Position numbers and translations under genes: made by a program
Shown: positions 35,401-44,744 of the stretch, piece by piece
Layout of the letters: the number at the start of each line of letters is the position of its first letter
How positions within the stretch are numbered: the stretch's first letter is position 1
Source of the DNA: Arthrobacter sp. SW1
GTDB taxonomy: Bacteria; Actinomycetota; Actinomycetes; Actinomycetales; Micrococcaceae
Direction of reading: 5' to 3'
Length of the DNA: 64,000 nucleotides
Assembly (NCBI RefSeq): GCF_001766675.1
Contig: NZ_MJLT01000001.1
Location: forward strand, 372,001 to 436,000
The notes under the pieces: generated by a model
Told to the model about the DNA's origin: nothing
The model's input: only the letters and a program-made list of their open reading frames with translations
Databases searched by the model: none

Positions 35401-37340
35401 ACCGCGGCCGCGAACGACTCCGCTAGCAGCTTGCCGGTGGCAATCGGATCGACTCCGGCCGGGTACTTGAGGCCAAGATCGTAGAGGAAGAAGTCGCGGT
35501 GATCGGCGGTTTCGATTTCGAAGGGCCGTTCGTCGAGGACTTCCAGGCCCAGGTTGTGGAAGTAGGGCAGGATCTGGCTGAGGCTCTTGGGTTCGAGGAG
35601 GTACAGCTTGACCCGGGCGTCTTCTTCGAGCACTTCGCCGGCTCCCTTGGGGAGGTAGACGTGCACTCCGGGAACCGCTTGGGCAGTTTGGCCCTGGATG
35701 GCCGTAGCCGCTCCGTATTCCTCGAAGCGGGCAATGTCTTCGAGGGCGTCCTCGACTTCGAAGTCCACCCGGTAGCTCGCGGGGAACGCTTCGGCCCACA
35801 CTGCCGAGCGGCGTTCGGCTTCCTCACCGCTCCAGCGTTCACGGACTACTTCGGCGATACCTTCGCCCCAGGACCGGGAGGCGCGGACAAGCCGCTTCTC
35901 GAGTGCTGCGGCGTCGACGTCGCCGAGTTCTGCTTCGCGGGGCAGCCTGATCCGGAAGAACACCCGGGCGAGGGCCGACTCGGTGATGCGCGCTTCGTAG
36001 TCGATGCTCTCGGCGGCGAAGGTCTCGCGGAGTTCCTGCTCGATGCGGAGCCGGACGTTGGTGGTGTAGCGGTCGCGGGGAAGGTAGACCACGGCGGACA
36101 TGAAGCGCCCGTAGATGTCGGGACGCAGGAACAGCTTGGTCCGGCGGCGTTCCTGGAGCCGCTGGATGCCGAGGGCTGTTTCCGCGAGGTCTTCGGTCTC
36201 GATCTGGAAGAGCTCATCCCTGGGGTAGGTCTCCAGGATGCCCAGCAGGTCCTTGCCGGAGTGGGAGTCGCGGGGGAAGCCCGCGGAGCCGAGGACGGCG
36301 TCCACCTTCTCCCGGACAATCGGGATATTGCGCACGGAACCGGTGTAGGCGCTGGTGGCGAACAGGCCGATGAAGCGGCGTTCGCCGTTCACGTTGCCTG
36401 CGGCATCGAAACTCTTGACCCCGATGTAGTCCAGGTACGCCGGGCGGTGCACTGTTGAACGGGAGTTTGCCTTGGTGATCACGAGGGCACGCTTTTCGCG
36501 GGCCTTGCGGCGTCCGGCGTCGGTGAGGTGCTGGATCTGGTGCGGGTGGTCACCTGCGCGCAGCAGGCCGAGTCCGCTTTCTTCGCGCAATTCGAGGACG
36601 TCTTCGCCGTTCTCGGTGATGAGGTCGTATTCCCGGTAGCCGAGGAAAGTGAAGTTGCCATTGTCCAGCCAACGGAGCAGGTCCTGGGTCTGGCGAAGTT
36701 CGGCGATGTCTTCCGGGTGGGTCACCTTGTCCAGGGACGACGCAAGTTCGAGGGCCTTGCTGCGCATCTTGGGCCAGTCCTCGACGGCGACACGGACATC
36801 GCGCAGGACCCGGCGGATCCCGTCGAGCAGTTCCCCTTGGGCGGATTCCGGGACGCGGTCGATTTCGACGGCGATCCAGGACTCCATGTGCGAGGCGTTG
36901 CGGCCTTCGGCGAAAAGCCGGGAGACGTCCGGCAACGCGGCCGTGTCACCGCTGGAAATACCGACGGTGGCGGGCACCCTGGCTACACCGGCGAGTTCGC
37001 CGTCTGCATCACGGGAGACAACGAAGAGCGGGTGCATCACCAAGCGGATTGCGCAGCCTTGGCGAACGAGTTCTGCATTGACCGAGTCGACGAGGAAGGG
37101 CATGTCGTCGGTGACGATGTAGACGATGCTGCGGTCCGCCTCGTCGGTTACGCGGATGTTCGCACTGCCGGGGGTGCGCTTGCCGGCAACCTCCCGGTGG
37201 GCGAGGGCACGGGCGTTAAGCTGTTCCGCGGAGTAGCCGCGTGCGTCCTCCTCTGCCAGATGCTCGTAGTAGTCTCCGAGGAAACCTTCACGGCCCACAC
37301 CAGTTGCGGAACGGTCTTCCACGCTGGATCCTGACGACAT
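32490..37340 (-). CDS. gdh: large NAD-specific glutamate dehydrogenase (about 180 kDa class)
   Basis: The 1616-residue protein belongs to the L_180 class of NAD-glutamate dehydrogenases, which deaminate glutamate to 2-oxoglutarate. The N-terminal half holds regulatory ACT-like segments ([18 protein letters not shown]). The catalytic part includes [24 protein letters not shown] and the lysine motif [13 protein letters not shown], then [15 protein letters not shown] and a C-terminal helical domain. The length is normal for the class. The ATG was chosen because GGAGG lies 9 nt upstream; a GTG two codons earlier is too close to it. Very long antisense frames across it are composition shadows. Confidence 0.96.
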   Translation of the reverse strand: [1616 protein letters not shown]

Positions 37341-37397
37341 CGACACACGCCTCCATCACATCTTTATTGCTGCGTCTTTGCAGCCCACATGGCGAGC

Positions 37398-38714
37398 CTA
37401 ACGCTTAAGCAATCGCCTTGCTCTGGATGGGCGTACAGAGGATCTGCTATTTCCCTGGACAGGCGCACAAACCAGTCCGGCGATGGCTTGCCGCAGCGGT
37501 GATTCCGGGGCGACCTCAAAGAGGACCGACCCGGAGAGGAGGGCCGCATCGCAACTCGCGGGGTCGGCCGGCAGGAAGGCCTCAATGTCGCCGCCGGGAG
37601 CGTACCGCTGCCAGGCTTCGCGCAGCTGGCGTTCGGGAGAGCGGCCGGCTGCTGACGCCCGGACCTTGTTGAGGACAATCCTGGGCGTCACGTGCGGCAC
37701 GGCATTTTCCAGTTCCGCCAATCCGCGGACAAGCCGGGGCACTCCGATCGCGTCCGCCGAGCCGACGGCGAACACTGCATCCGCCACCTCCAGGCTCCTC
37801 AGGGTCGCTGCGTTACGCCGCGGGGCCATGGTGTCAAAGCTCAGTTCTTCGTCCGCCTCAAGGCAGAATCCTGCGTCGACGACTATGACGTCGGCGATCT
37901 TCCTCGACTGTTCGAAGACGGTGGAGAGCGCGGCGGCACGAAGTTCCGTCCAGCGGTCCGCCCTCGTGATCCCCGTCAGGACCCGGAATTCTCCCGACTT
38001 GGTGAAGACCGAGGCCGAGACTTTCTTCAGGGAATCTTCATCCAAGAGACCCTGCTCCGCGAGGCGGCATGCCTGGGCCAGGCCCGCAGACTCGTCGAGC
38101 AGTCCCAGTGTTGCAGCCAGGCTTGCACCGTAACTATCGGCATCGACCAGCAGGACCGCCTTGCCTTCAGCGGCAAGTTCGGCCGCGATGTTCGCTGCCA
38201 GGAGTGTGCGGCCAGGAGCGCCGGCCGGGCCCCAGACCGCAATGATCTCGCCGGTACCGCTTGGTTCAGGCACATCTTCCGCAGGCACCGGCGCGGAGGC
38301 CCGCAGGCCGGCGGACGGGTCGGCGAGGCCTGCATCCCATCCATCCGCATGACGGGGGCCGCGTCCGGTCAGCTGGTGTACGGCGTCGGAAATTTTCGCA
38401 GCCAGTCCCGGCGCATCGACGTCGGGAAGGGCCGTCACTACACCGATCGCGCGTAAGCGCGCGGATTCATCAGGGTCCGCAACAAGTCCGACGACGGCAA
38501 CGCCCACGGCGGACAGCCGGTCCACAAGTGATGCGGTCAGCTCCTCGCTGCCTTCGGCTACGACGGCGGCCCGCGCCAGTCCGCTTTGGCAGGCAGCAAG
38601 GAGTTCGGCGAGCTCATCGCAACGGCGGACCACGGTCACCGGGCCATGGAGTCTTTCAAGCCCGCCGACGAAATCCTCATGGGACCGTCCGACGGTAACA
38701 ACCGGGATGCTCAT
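37398..38714 (-). CDS. TadZ/CpaE-like (septum-site-determining-like) ATPase
   Basis: The 438-residue protein has an N-terminal receiver-like domain (about 1-120), a linker, and a MinD/ParA-type ATPase domain beginning IIAVWGPAGAPGRTLLAANIA, where the deviant Walker A is GAPGRTLL, followed by VLLVDADSYGASL and DVIVVDAGFCLEAD. TadZ/CpaE proteins place the pilus assembly machine. Its ATG overlaps the stop of the CpaB-like gene as ATGA. The pairing with CpaB and an excisionase-type HTH gene supports a pilus or secretion role, though the tadA-tadB-tadC genes are some 34 kb away in this window. Confidence 0.82.
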   Translation of the reverse strand: MSIPVVTVGRSHEDFVGGLERLHGPVTVVRRCDELAELLAACQSGLARAAVVAEGSEELTASLVDRLSAVGVAVVGLVADPDESARLRAIGVVTALPDVDAPGLAAKISDAVHQLTGRGPRHADGWDAGLADPSAGLRASAPVPAEDVPEPSGTGEIIAVWGPAGAPGRTLLAANIAAELAAEGKAVLLVDADSYGASLAATLGLLDESAGLAQACRLAEQGLLDEDSLKKVSASVFTKSGEFRVLTGITRADRWTELRAAALSTVFEQSRKIADVIVVDAGFCLEADEELSFDTMAPRRNAATLRSLEVADAVFAVGSADAIGVPRLVRGLAELENAVPHVTPRIVLNKVRASAAGRSPERQLREAWQRYAPGGDIEAFLPADPASCDAALLSGSVLFEVAPESPLRQAIAGLVCAPVQGNSRSSVRPSRARRLLKR

Positions 38715-39355
38715 TTCGAGGTTCCTGCGGGGTTCCACACCACGGCGACCTTCGCTTTGTTCGCCTGGGCGCCCAGCAACTTAGGCATCTGTTCGTCAGT
38801 CACGAGAACCAGCACGACGGTTTCCTTCGACGCGCCGAGCGCGGACGAGCCTTCGTTGACCTGGGCGATCTCAGCACCCGGCAGCAGAAGGCGGGGTTCG
38901 GCGAAGCCATTCTGCGCATCCGGCAAGGAGACCCAGACGTCAACGCGCGAACCGGGGACGGCCTGCGGAGGCAAGGAGTCCTCAACCGTAACGGCGACCG
39001 GCTTGCGGTCCAGGGCATCGGCCTCCCCCAGGCTTTCCTTGGGCAGCAACTGGTTCTTGGCGATCCGCTGGACAGCAACCTTGCCCTCGGGAAGTCCGCC
39101 CTCCACCGTGACGTAACCGGATTCGACATCGTCAAGCCGGACCTTGACCACGGAGACATCGTCCTTGTCCAGCTTCTGGCCGACTGCGATACCTTCACGG
39201 GCCACGTAGACCTGCACGGTGCGGTCCGCAGCCCCGACCAAGGCGATGACCCCTGCCACGGAGGCCAGCACGAGGAGGATTCCGACGAGCAACCTGGGAT
39301 CCTTCCACGACGGCTTCCTAAGCCGCGCGGCCGCGGCGGTGGTGTTCGCACTCAT
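38711..39355 (-). CDS. SAF-domain pilus assembly protein, CpaB/RcpC-like
   Basis: The 214-residue protein has a short cytoplasmic N-terminus, one membrane helix (about residues 23-45; LLVGILLVLASVAGVIAL), and an SAF domain (VYVAREGIAVGQKLDKDDVSVVKV, with LPEGKVAVQRIAKNQLLPKE) exposed outside. CpaB/RcpC proteins couple the pilus to the cell wall or outer layers. The ATG was chosen with GGGGAG 8 nt upstream; the open frame extends 51 bp further. It overlaps the ATPase gene by 4 bp. Confidence 0.85.
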   Translation of the reverse strand: MSANTTAAAARLRKPSWKDPRLLVGILLVLASVAGVIALVGAADRTVQVYVAREGIAVGQKLDKDDVSVVKVRLDDVESGYVTVEGGLPEGKVAVQRIAKNQLLPKESLGEADALDRKPVAVTVEDSLPPQAVPGSRVDVWVSLPDAQNGFAEPRLLLPGAEIAQVNEGSSALGASKETVVLVLVTDEQMPKLLGAQANKAKVAVVWNPAGTSK

Positions 39356-39463
39356 GATCGGATCTCCCCTGGTTCTCACGGACGGCGCGCGGGCCGGAAG
39401 TCGCATTCATTCTGACGGCTCCCGCGCGGGTTCCAAAGTCAAGGCCCTCAAATCCCATCAAAT

Positions 39464-39472
39464 TGTGGATAA
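39464..39472 (+). other. isolated DnaA-box-like 9-mer
   Basis: TGTGGATAA lies in the divergent gap between the CpaB-like gene and the HTH gene, in the same orientation as the copies at 3558 and 47943. It sits 26 bp upstream of the proposed -10 of the HTH gene. Confidence 0.35.
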
Positions 39473-39497
39473 CCGGATCAAAGGTTTCGAAAAGTGG

Positions 39498-39503
39498 CAA
39501 AAT
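39498..39503 (+). promoter_or_regulatory. putative -10 element with leaderless spacing
   Basis: CAAAAT lies exactly 6 nt before the ATG of the HTH gene. GGAG within that 6-nt gap is too close to the ATG to be a normal ribosome site. Confidence 0.35.
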
Positions 39504-39509
39504 GGAGTC

Positions 39510-39731
39510 ATGCCCCGTTTCCTTACCCTCGCAGACGTCGCCGAGCAGCTGCAGATCAATTCGCCGCAGGCCTATGCCCTTGTGCGGAGCGGCGAACTCA
39601 AGGCCATCCAGGTGGGCGGCCGGGGCCAGTGGCGCGTTGAAGAAACCATGCTGGAGCAATACATCCAGGAACGCTACGCGGAGGCCAGCCGCATGATCGA
39701 AGAAGCGAAGGCCAAGTCTTCCCACTCCTAG
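39510..39731 (+). CDS. excisionase-family helix-turn-helix DNA-binding protein
   Basis: The 73-residue protein has the excisionase/MerR-like winged HTH (FLTLADVAEQLQINSPQAYA, then VRSGELKAIQVGGRGQWRV) followed by a short amphipathic helix. Chromosomal members in actinobacteria are probably transcription factors rather than recombination factors. No integrase is nearby, so excision is unlikely. It is divergent from the CpaB/TadZ-like genes and may regulate them. A longer upstream reading frame was rejected because it overlaps the CpaB-like gene antisense. Its stop is 9 bp from that of the convergent gene. Confidence 0.85.
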   Translation: MPRFLTLADVAEQLQINSPQAYALVRSGELKAIQVGGRGQWRVEETMLEQYIQERYAEASRMIEEAKAKSSHS

Positions 39732-39740
39732 CGGAACGGC

Positions 39741-40301
39741 CTAGATTTCCGGGCCCCGCAACGAGCGCAACGCCGTCATCGCCGCAAACGGCACCGTCAC
39801 GACGGAGCTGACATTCGCACGACGCCGGGGATCCCCCGTTGTCGCCGCCAGGTCAAAATGATCTTTTCCAACGCGGTCAATAACGCCCGCCAACGCGGTC
39901 TCCTGCTGCGACAACAGATGTACCGAAACATCGGAGCGGTCCCTGGCCAGCCCTCGCAGGGCACTGGCCAATCCCAGCCGCGATCGCACGCCCGAATCCT
40001 GCACGACCCTGCGGCCCACGCCCTGGTAACTCACCACAGCCGAATACGGCACGAGCCACTGATGCGGGGCTTCGTTCAGCACGAGCCATTCACTGCCCAC
40101 GTGCGCCAGGACCCCTGAAATCCGCCTGCCGGAGGACAACAGGACGCCAACGTCCCCGCCCAATGACGCCCGCAGCCGGTCCGATAAGGCAATCCCGGCC
40201 ATTTCCACACGGGCGCGTTCCGAGATCTCGGATTCCAGCGCAAGCCTTTGCTCTTCGGCGAGTTGCGCCTCCATGTCCCGAAAGAGGGCATCCCATCGCA
40301 T
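39741..40301 (-). CDS. hypothetical cytosolic protein
   Basis: The 186-residue protein begins with an acidic coiled-coil-like helix (RWDALFRDMEAQLAEEQRL) and continues with a mixed alpha/beta region (VGVLLSSGRRISGVLAHVGSEWLVLNEA, WLVPYSAVVSYQGVGRR) reminiscent of a small beta-barrel fold. No family was recognised. The ATG was chosen because a near-ideal promoter ends 6 nt before it, implying a leaderless mRNA; longer readings would cross that promoter. It is convergent with the HTH gene and divergent from the LysM gene. Confidence 0.72.
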   Translation of the reverse strand: MRWDALFRDMEAQLAEEQRLALESEISERARVEMAGIALSDRLRASLGGDVGVLLSSGRRISGVLAHVGSEWLVLNEAPHQWLVPYSAVVSYQGVGRRVVQDSGVRSRLGLASALRGLARDRSDVSVHLLSQQETALAGVIDRVGKDHFDLAATTGDPRRRANVSSVVTVPFAAMTALRSLRGPEI

Positions 40302-40307
40302 GACGCC

Positions 40308-40336
40308 AGCGTAAGCGCGCCCATCAAGAGGGTCAA
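40308..40336 (-). promoter_or_regulatory. strong promoter for a leaderless transcript
   Basis: On the minus strand TTGACC (40336-40331), a 17-bp spacer and TACGCT (40313-40308) are followed by 6 nt and the ATG of the hypothetical gene. The spacing puts the transcription start at or next to the A of the ATG, and no ribosome site is present. Confidence 0.65.
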
Positions 40337-40442
40337 TTCCTCGCCGAACACCACCACGACTAGACAAAACAGCAGATACGTGTTCAAACTTATTCAAGAT
40401 TCATCAAATGACATCAAACAGCATCAAACCGAGGAGAATCCC

Positions 40443-41264
40443 ATGAATGCAATGGAAAGGCCCCTTCGGCATGACGCCGCGATGGCGGCAGCCATTCTGT
40501 CCCTGGGCATCCTGCTCCTGGGACTCGGGGTTGTGCTGGTGGAACGTTGGAGGGCCTCGGCCGCCCGCAACCAGGACCTCATGTTCACTGACGTCATCGG
40601 TTTCGCAGCCGCCGGAGCCGGCATCTTGATCGTCGCGTGGTGGTTCCTGTCGCTGGTGTTGGCCTTCATATCAGCGATATGCCAGAAGGCCGGCCACGCC
40701 GCGGGCGCGAAAGCCAGCGGCCGCCTGGCCCCGTTGTTCATGCGGCGCTTGGCTTTGGCTATCCTGGGCCTGAATCTGCTCGGCGCCCCTTTGGCCCACG
40801 CCTCCACGCCTGAAATTGATGCGGCGTGGTCGGCCCCGGCATCATCCACCGCGATCAGTGCCGGATGGAACCCGCTCCAGGAACCGGACAAGCCGGCCCG
40901 GATGGCAGCCCAGGCAACAACAGTGCTGGCAGCGCTCGAGGGCCGGGAAGTTGCGCACCAGGCCGGCGCCGCGGCTTTGGACCCACGCTGGCAACCGCGG
41001 AGGCCCCCGGCCGATCCCGGCCTCCTCGGCACCAAGGTCACCCGGGCCGCCCAACAGGCGGATCCTTCAGGGGCACGCGAAGTAGTCGTCGTGCGCGGTG
41101 ATTCATTGTGGAGCATTGCCGCCAAGGACCTCGGCGCGGGCGCGAGCGAAACAGACATCGCCGGCCACTGGCCCAAGTGGTACGCAGCCAACAAAGACGT
41201 CATCGGCAGCGATCCCGGACTGATTGTCCCAGGGCAAATTCTCCAGGCACCACCGAAGAACTGA
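40443..41264 (+). CDS. membrane-anchored LysM-domain protein
   Basis: The 273-residue protein has two N-terminal hydrophobic helices (about 14-35 and 50-78), a third hydrophobic stretch ending in LAHAS that looks like an internal export signal, an Ala/Pro-rich linker, and a C-terminal LysM domain (VVVRGDSLWSIAAKDL to GLIVPGQIL) that binds peptidoglycan or chitin-like glycan. GAGGAG lies 7 nt before the ATG. It is followed after 35 bp by the Rv3235-family gene, so the two are probably co-transcribed. Confidence 0.85.
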   Translation: MNAMERPLRHDAAMAAAILSLGILLLGLGVVLVERWRASAARNQDLMFTDVIGFAAAGAGILIVAWWFLSLVLAFISAICQKAGHAAGAKASGRLAPLFMRRLALAILGLNLLGAPLAHASTPEIDAAWSAPASSTAISAGWNPLQEPDKPARMAAQATTVLAALEGREVAHQAGAAALDPRWQPRRPPADPGLLGTKVTRAAQQADPSGAREVVVVRGDSLWSIAAKDLGAGASETDIAGHWPKWYAANKDVIGSDPGLIVPGQILQAPPKN

Positions 41265-41299
41265 CAGCAACCCACCCAAGACAGGCAAGGATCCACGTC

Positions 41300-41728
41300 A
41301 TGAGCGCAGCAACCGCAGTCCTCCCCCTTCCCTCCGCCCGCAGGAGCCACGCCGAAGCTGGAACACCGCGGCCGGCTTCCGGAAAGCACGATGTGCGCAT
41401 GCACGCCCTTCGCATTGCCCAAGCCGCCCTCGAAGTGCTGGCAGGAACCCGCCCGGCCCAGCAGTTGTCGCGCTCCATGGATCCGGCCTGCTTTGCGTCA
41501 CTCCAGCACCGGGCTGCACTGACCCGTGTCCACACCGCCCGCACCGGCAGTGGCCGGCCCCGGTTGCATCGCAATCCCCAAGTCCGATCCGTCCACGCCT
41601 GTGCCGTCAGCGAGACCGTCTACGAAACGGCACTGGTCGTCAGCGAAGACCTTCGGTCCCGCGCCGTGGCCATGCGCCTCGAGTTGAGCAACGGCGCCTG
41701 GAAGGTGACAGCCCTCCAGATCGGTTGA
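41300..41728 (+). CDS. Rv3235-family protein
   Basis: The 142-residue protein has a basic, disordered N-terminus and a compact C-terminal domain (RIAQAALEVLAGTRPAQQLSR, then RVHTARTG, VRSVHACAVSETVYE, and VAMRLELSNGAWKVTALQIG). This is the pattern of the actinobacterial Rv3235 family, whose genes lie near secA in M. tuberculosis as here. Its function is not established. AAGGA lies 8 nt before the ATG. Confidence 0.82.
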   Translation: MSAATAVLPLPSARRSHAEAGTPRPASGKHDVRMHALRIAQAALEVLAGTRPAQQLSRSMDPACFASLQHRAALTRVHTARTGSGRPRLHRNPQVRSVHACAVSETVYETALVVSEDLRSRAVAMRLELSNGAWKVTALQIG

Positions 41729-41808
41729 ACCCGCGCACCGCATGAAAACGGCGGGCAACGGAATCCACGCGGACAAGGGAAGGCATTGAATGCAAACCCC
41801 AATAGATG

Positions 41809-41842
41809 AATGAGGACCGGAACAGGTGTTCCGGTCCTCATT
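41809..41842. terminator. intrinsic terminator between the Rv3235-family gene and secA
   Basis: Arms of 16 bp (41809-41824 and 41827-41842) with a 2-nt GG centre lie between convergent genes; the plus side continues with TTCCTTC. Confidence 0.85.
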
Positions 41843-41882
41843 TCCTTCACCGCATGATCAGTCCGCCGACGGCGGCACGGAA

Positions 41883-44630
41883 TCAGCGCCGCTTCTTGCG
41901 GGGGGCCTTGCGGGCTTTGTCGTCAGCAGCGGCCTTTGCAGGGTTGCCTGAGCGTCCGCCTCCGGACCGGCCCTCTACACGCGTCTGGCTCGCACCGTCC
42001 TCGCCGGGAGCGGTGTACTGCAGCTGTGCGGGACGCTCGGGTGCCTGCAGACCGGCCGCGCGGATCTGCGGATCGTGGTGCTCGGTGTGGGCTCCTTCCG
42101 CGCTGTCATCGGCGACCAGGACGTCTTCTGCCGGGGTGACCTCGACCTCAAGGTTGAACAGGAACCCGACACTTTCTTCACGGATGGCTTCCATCATTCC
42201 CTGGAACAGGGTGAAGCCTTCGCGCTGGTACTCGACCAGCGGATCGCGCTGCGCCATGGCGCGCAGGCCGATGCCTTCCTTGAGGTAGTCCATCTCGTAG
42301 AGGTGTTCCTGCCACTTGCGGCCAAGCACGGACAGGACCACCCGTCGTTCGAGCTCACGCATGTTCTCGGAACCGATGGCTTCCTCGCGTGCCTTGTAGA
42401 CGAGCTGGGCGTCGGACAGGATTTCGTTCTTCAGGAATTCCACGGTCACGCGGGACTTGCCGCCGGCCTCGTCGATGATGTCCTGTGCGGATACTGTCAC
42501 CGGGTAAAGCGTCTTGAGGTTGGTCCACAACTGGTTGTAGTCCCAGTCGTCGCCGCTGCCCTCGGCCGTTGCCGCATCGATGAAAGCATTGATGGTGTCT
42601 TCGAGGAAGAACTGGACCTTCTCGTGGAGGTCGTCGCCTTCGAGGATCCGGCGGCGGTCACCATAGATCGCTTCGCGCTGGCGGTTCAGCACGTCGTCGT
42701 ACTTGAGCACGTTCTTGCGCTGCTCGGCGTTGCGGCCTTCCACCTGGCCCTGGGCGGAAGCGATCGCACGGGACACCAGCTTGGACTCAAGCGCGACGTC
42801 GTCCGGCACGGAGCTGTTCATCAGCCGCTCTGCCGCGCCCGAATTGAACAGGCGCATCAGGTCGTCGGTCAGGGACAGGTAGAAGCGGGACTCCCCCGGG
42901 TCGCCCTGACGGCCGGAACGGCCACGGAGCTGGTTGTCAATGCGGCGGGATTCGTGGCGTTCTGTGCCGAGGACATACAGTCCGCCGAGCTCGAGCACCT
43001 CCTGGTGCTCGTCCTTGACCGCCTGCTTGGCTGCCTCAAGCGCTTCAGGCCATGCTGCTTCGTATTCCTCGGAGTTTTCCTCCGGGTCGAGGCCACGCTT
43101 GGCGAGTTCAGCGATCGCAGTGAATTCCGCGTTGCCGCCGAGCATGATGTCCGTACCACGGCCTGCCATGTTGGTCGCAACGGTTACTGCACCCTTACGG
43201 CCTGCCTGGGCGACGATGGCGGCTTCACGTGCGTGGTTCTTGGCGTTCAGCACCTCGTGGCGGATACCTTCCTTGGCCAGGAGCCGGGAGAGGTATTCGC
43301 TCTTTTCGACGCTGGTGGTACCGACAAGCACAGGCTGGCCCGATTCGTGGCGTTCGGCGATGTCCTTGACCACGGCATCGAACTTCACGATTTCGTTCTT
43401 ATAGACAAGGTCCGGCTGGTCGATGCGCTGCATGGGCCGGTTGGTGGGGATCGGAACCACGCCGAGCTTGTAGGTGCTCATGAATTCAGCAGCCTCGGTC
43501 TCGGCCGTGCCGGTCATGCCGGAGAGCTTCTCGTACATGCGGAAGTAGTTCTGCAGGGTCACCGTGGCGAGCGTCTGGTTTTCGGCCTTGATCTCGACAT
43601 TTTCCTTGGCCTCGATGGCCTGGTGCATGCCTTCGTTGTAGCGGCGTCCGGCCAGGATGCGTCCGGTGTGCTCGTCGACGATCAGCACCTCGCCGTCGAG
43701 GATCACGTAGTCTTTGTCGCGCTTGAACAGTTCCTTGGCCTTGATGGCGTTGTTGAGGAAGCCGATGAGTGGAGTGTTGGCGGATTCGTAGAGGTTCTGG
43801 ATGCCGAGGTAGTCCTCGACCTTTTCGATGCCGGATTCGAGCACGCCCACAGTGCGCTTTTTTTCGTCGACTTCGTAGTCGGTTTCCGGCTGGAGCCGCT
43901 GGACAACCTTGGCGAATTCGCTGTACCAGCGGTTGGTGTCGCCCTGCGCAGGGCCGGAAATGATGAGCGGGGTACGGGCCTCATCGATGAGGATGGAGTC
44001 CACTTCGTCGACGATGGCGAAGTGGTGGCCGCGCTGGACCAGCTCGGACTTGTCCCACGCCATGTTGTCGCGCAGGTAGTCGAAGCCGAATTCGTTGTTG
44101 GTGCCGTAGGTGATGTCGGCGGCATACTGCTCGCGGCGGGCAGAAGGGTCCTGCTTGGAGAGGATGCAGCCGCTGCTCAGGCCCAGGAAACGGTAGACGC
44201 GGCCCATGAGCTCGGACTGGTACTCGGCGAGGTAGTCGTTGACCGTAACGACGTGGACGCCTTTTCCGGTGAGGGCGTTGAGGTAGGCGGGGGCAGTAGC
44301 TACGAGGGTCTTGCCTTCACCGGTCTTCATTTCGGCGATATTGCCAAGGTGCAGGGCCGCACCGCCCATCAGCTGGACGTCGAAGTGCCGCATGCCGAGG
44401 GTACGGGAGGACGCTTCGCGCACTGCCGCAAAGGCTTCGGGAAGCAGGGCGTCGAGGTGCTCGCCGTCCTTGTAGCGCGCCCGGAGGACGTCGGTCTCTT
44501 CGCGGAGCTCGGCGTCGGTGAAAGTCTTGAAGGAATCTTCAAGGGCATTGATGGAATCGGCATAGCTCCGCAGCTGCTTCAGGGTCTTTTTGTCACCCGT
44601 GCGGAGAAGTTTTTCGATAAGTGATGCCAC
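41883..44630 (-). CDS. secA: preprotein translocase ATPase SecA
   Basis: The 915-residue motor drives Sec-dependent export. It starts with [18 protein letters not shown] and has Walker A in [11 protein letters not shown], the DEAD-type Walker B region ([22 protein letters not shown]), [25 protein letters not shown] and [12 protein letters not shown]. It ends in a Lys/Arg-rich tail without the cysteine zinc-binding motif found in many SecA proteins, as in actinobacterial SecA1. The start is GTG with GGGAG about 9 nt upstream. It is the last gene of the mtrAB-lpqB-comF-hpf-secA series. Confidence 0.97.
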   Translation of the reverse strand: MASLIEKLLRTGDKKTLKQLRSYADSINALEDSFKTFTDAELREETDVLRARYKDGEHLDALLPEAFAAVREASSRTLGMRHFDVQLMGGAALHLGNIAEMKTGEGKTLVATAPAYLNALTGKGVHVVTVNDYLAEYQSELMGRVYRFLGLSSGCILSKQDPSARREQYAADITYGTNNEFGFDYLRDNMAWDKSELVQRGHHFAIVDEVDSILIDEARTPLIISGPAQGDTNRWYSEFAKVVQRLQPETDYEVDEKKRTVGVLESGIEKVEDYLGIQNLYESANTPLIGFLNNAIKAKELFKRDKDYVILDGEVLIVDEHTGRILAGRRYNEGMHQAIEAKENVEIKAENQTLATVTLQNYFRMYEKLSGMTGTAETEAAEFMSTYKLGVVPIPTNRPMQRIDQPDLVYKNEIVKFDAVVKDIAERHESGQPVLVGTTSVEKSEYLSRLLAKEGIRHEVLNAKNHAREAAIVAQAGRKGAVTVATNMAGRGTDIMLGGNAEFTAIAELAKRGLDPEENSEEYEAAWPEALEAAKQAVKDEHQEVLELGGLYVLGTERHESRRIDNQLRGRSGRQGDPGESRFYLSLTDDLMRLFNSGAAERLMNSSVPDDVALESKLVSRAIASAQGQVEGRNAEQRKNVLKYDDVLNRQREAIYGDRRRILEGDDLHEKVQFFLEDTINAFIDAATAEGSGDDWDYNQLWTNLKTLYPVTVSAQDIIDEAGGKSRVTVEFLKNEILSDAQLVYKAREEAIGSENMRELERRVVLSVLGRKWQEHLYEMDYLKEGIGLRAMAQRDPLVEYQREGFTLFQGMMEAIREESVGFLFNLEVEVTPAEDVLVADDSAEGAHTEHHDPQIRAAGLQAPERPAQLQYTAPGEDGASQTRVEGRSGGGRSGNPAKAAADDKARKAPRKKRR

Positions 44631-44744
44631 GTGAAGTTGCTCCCAGTCTCAAGCTGCCGAATTCTGGCGGTTTCAGTCTACGGGAGCGTACAACACCAAA
44701 CAGCGTTGTTCCCCTGAGAGCGGAGCGCCACGCGCCGGGCAGGC

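Noticed and set aside
39510..39731. Mobile element suggested by an excisionase-type protein
   Set aside because: No integrase, attachment-site repeats or phage genes nearby; such HTH proteins are common chromosomal regulators.
41883..42180. Missing zinc-binding C-terminus of SecA as a truncation
   Set aside because: Actinobacterial SecA1 proteins normally end in a basic tail without the cysteine motif, so this is not an anomaly.
42075..44624. 849-codon open frame antisense to secA
   Set aside because: Composition shadow of secA; rich in Val/Asp/His/Arg without any domain or start context.
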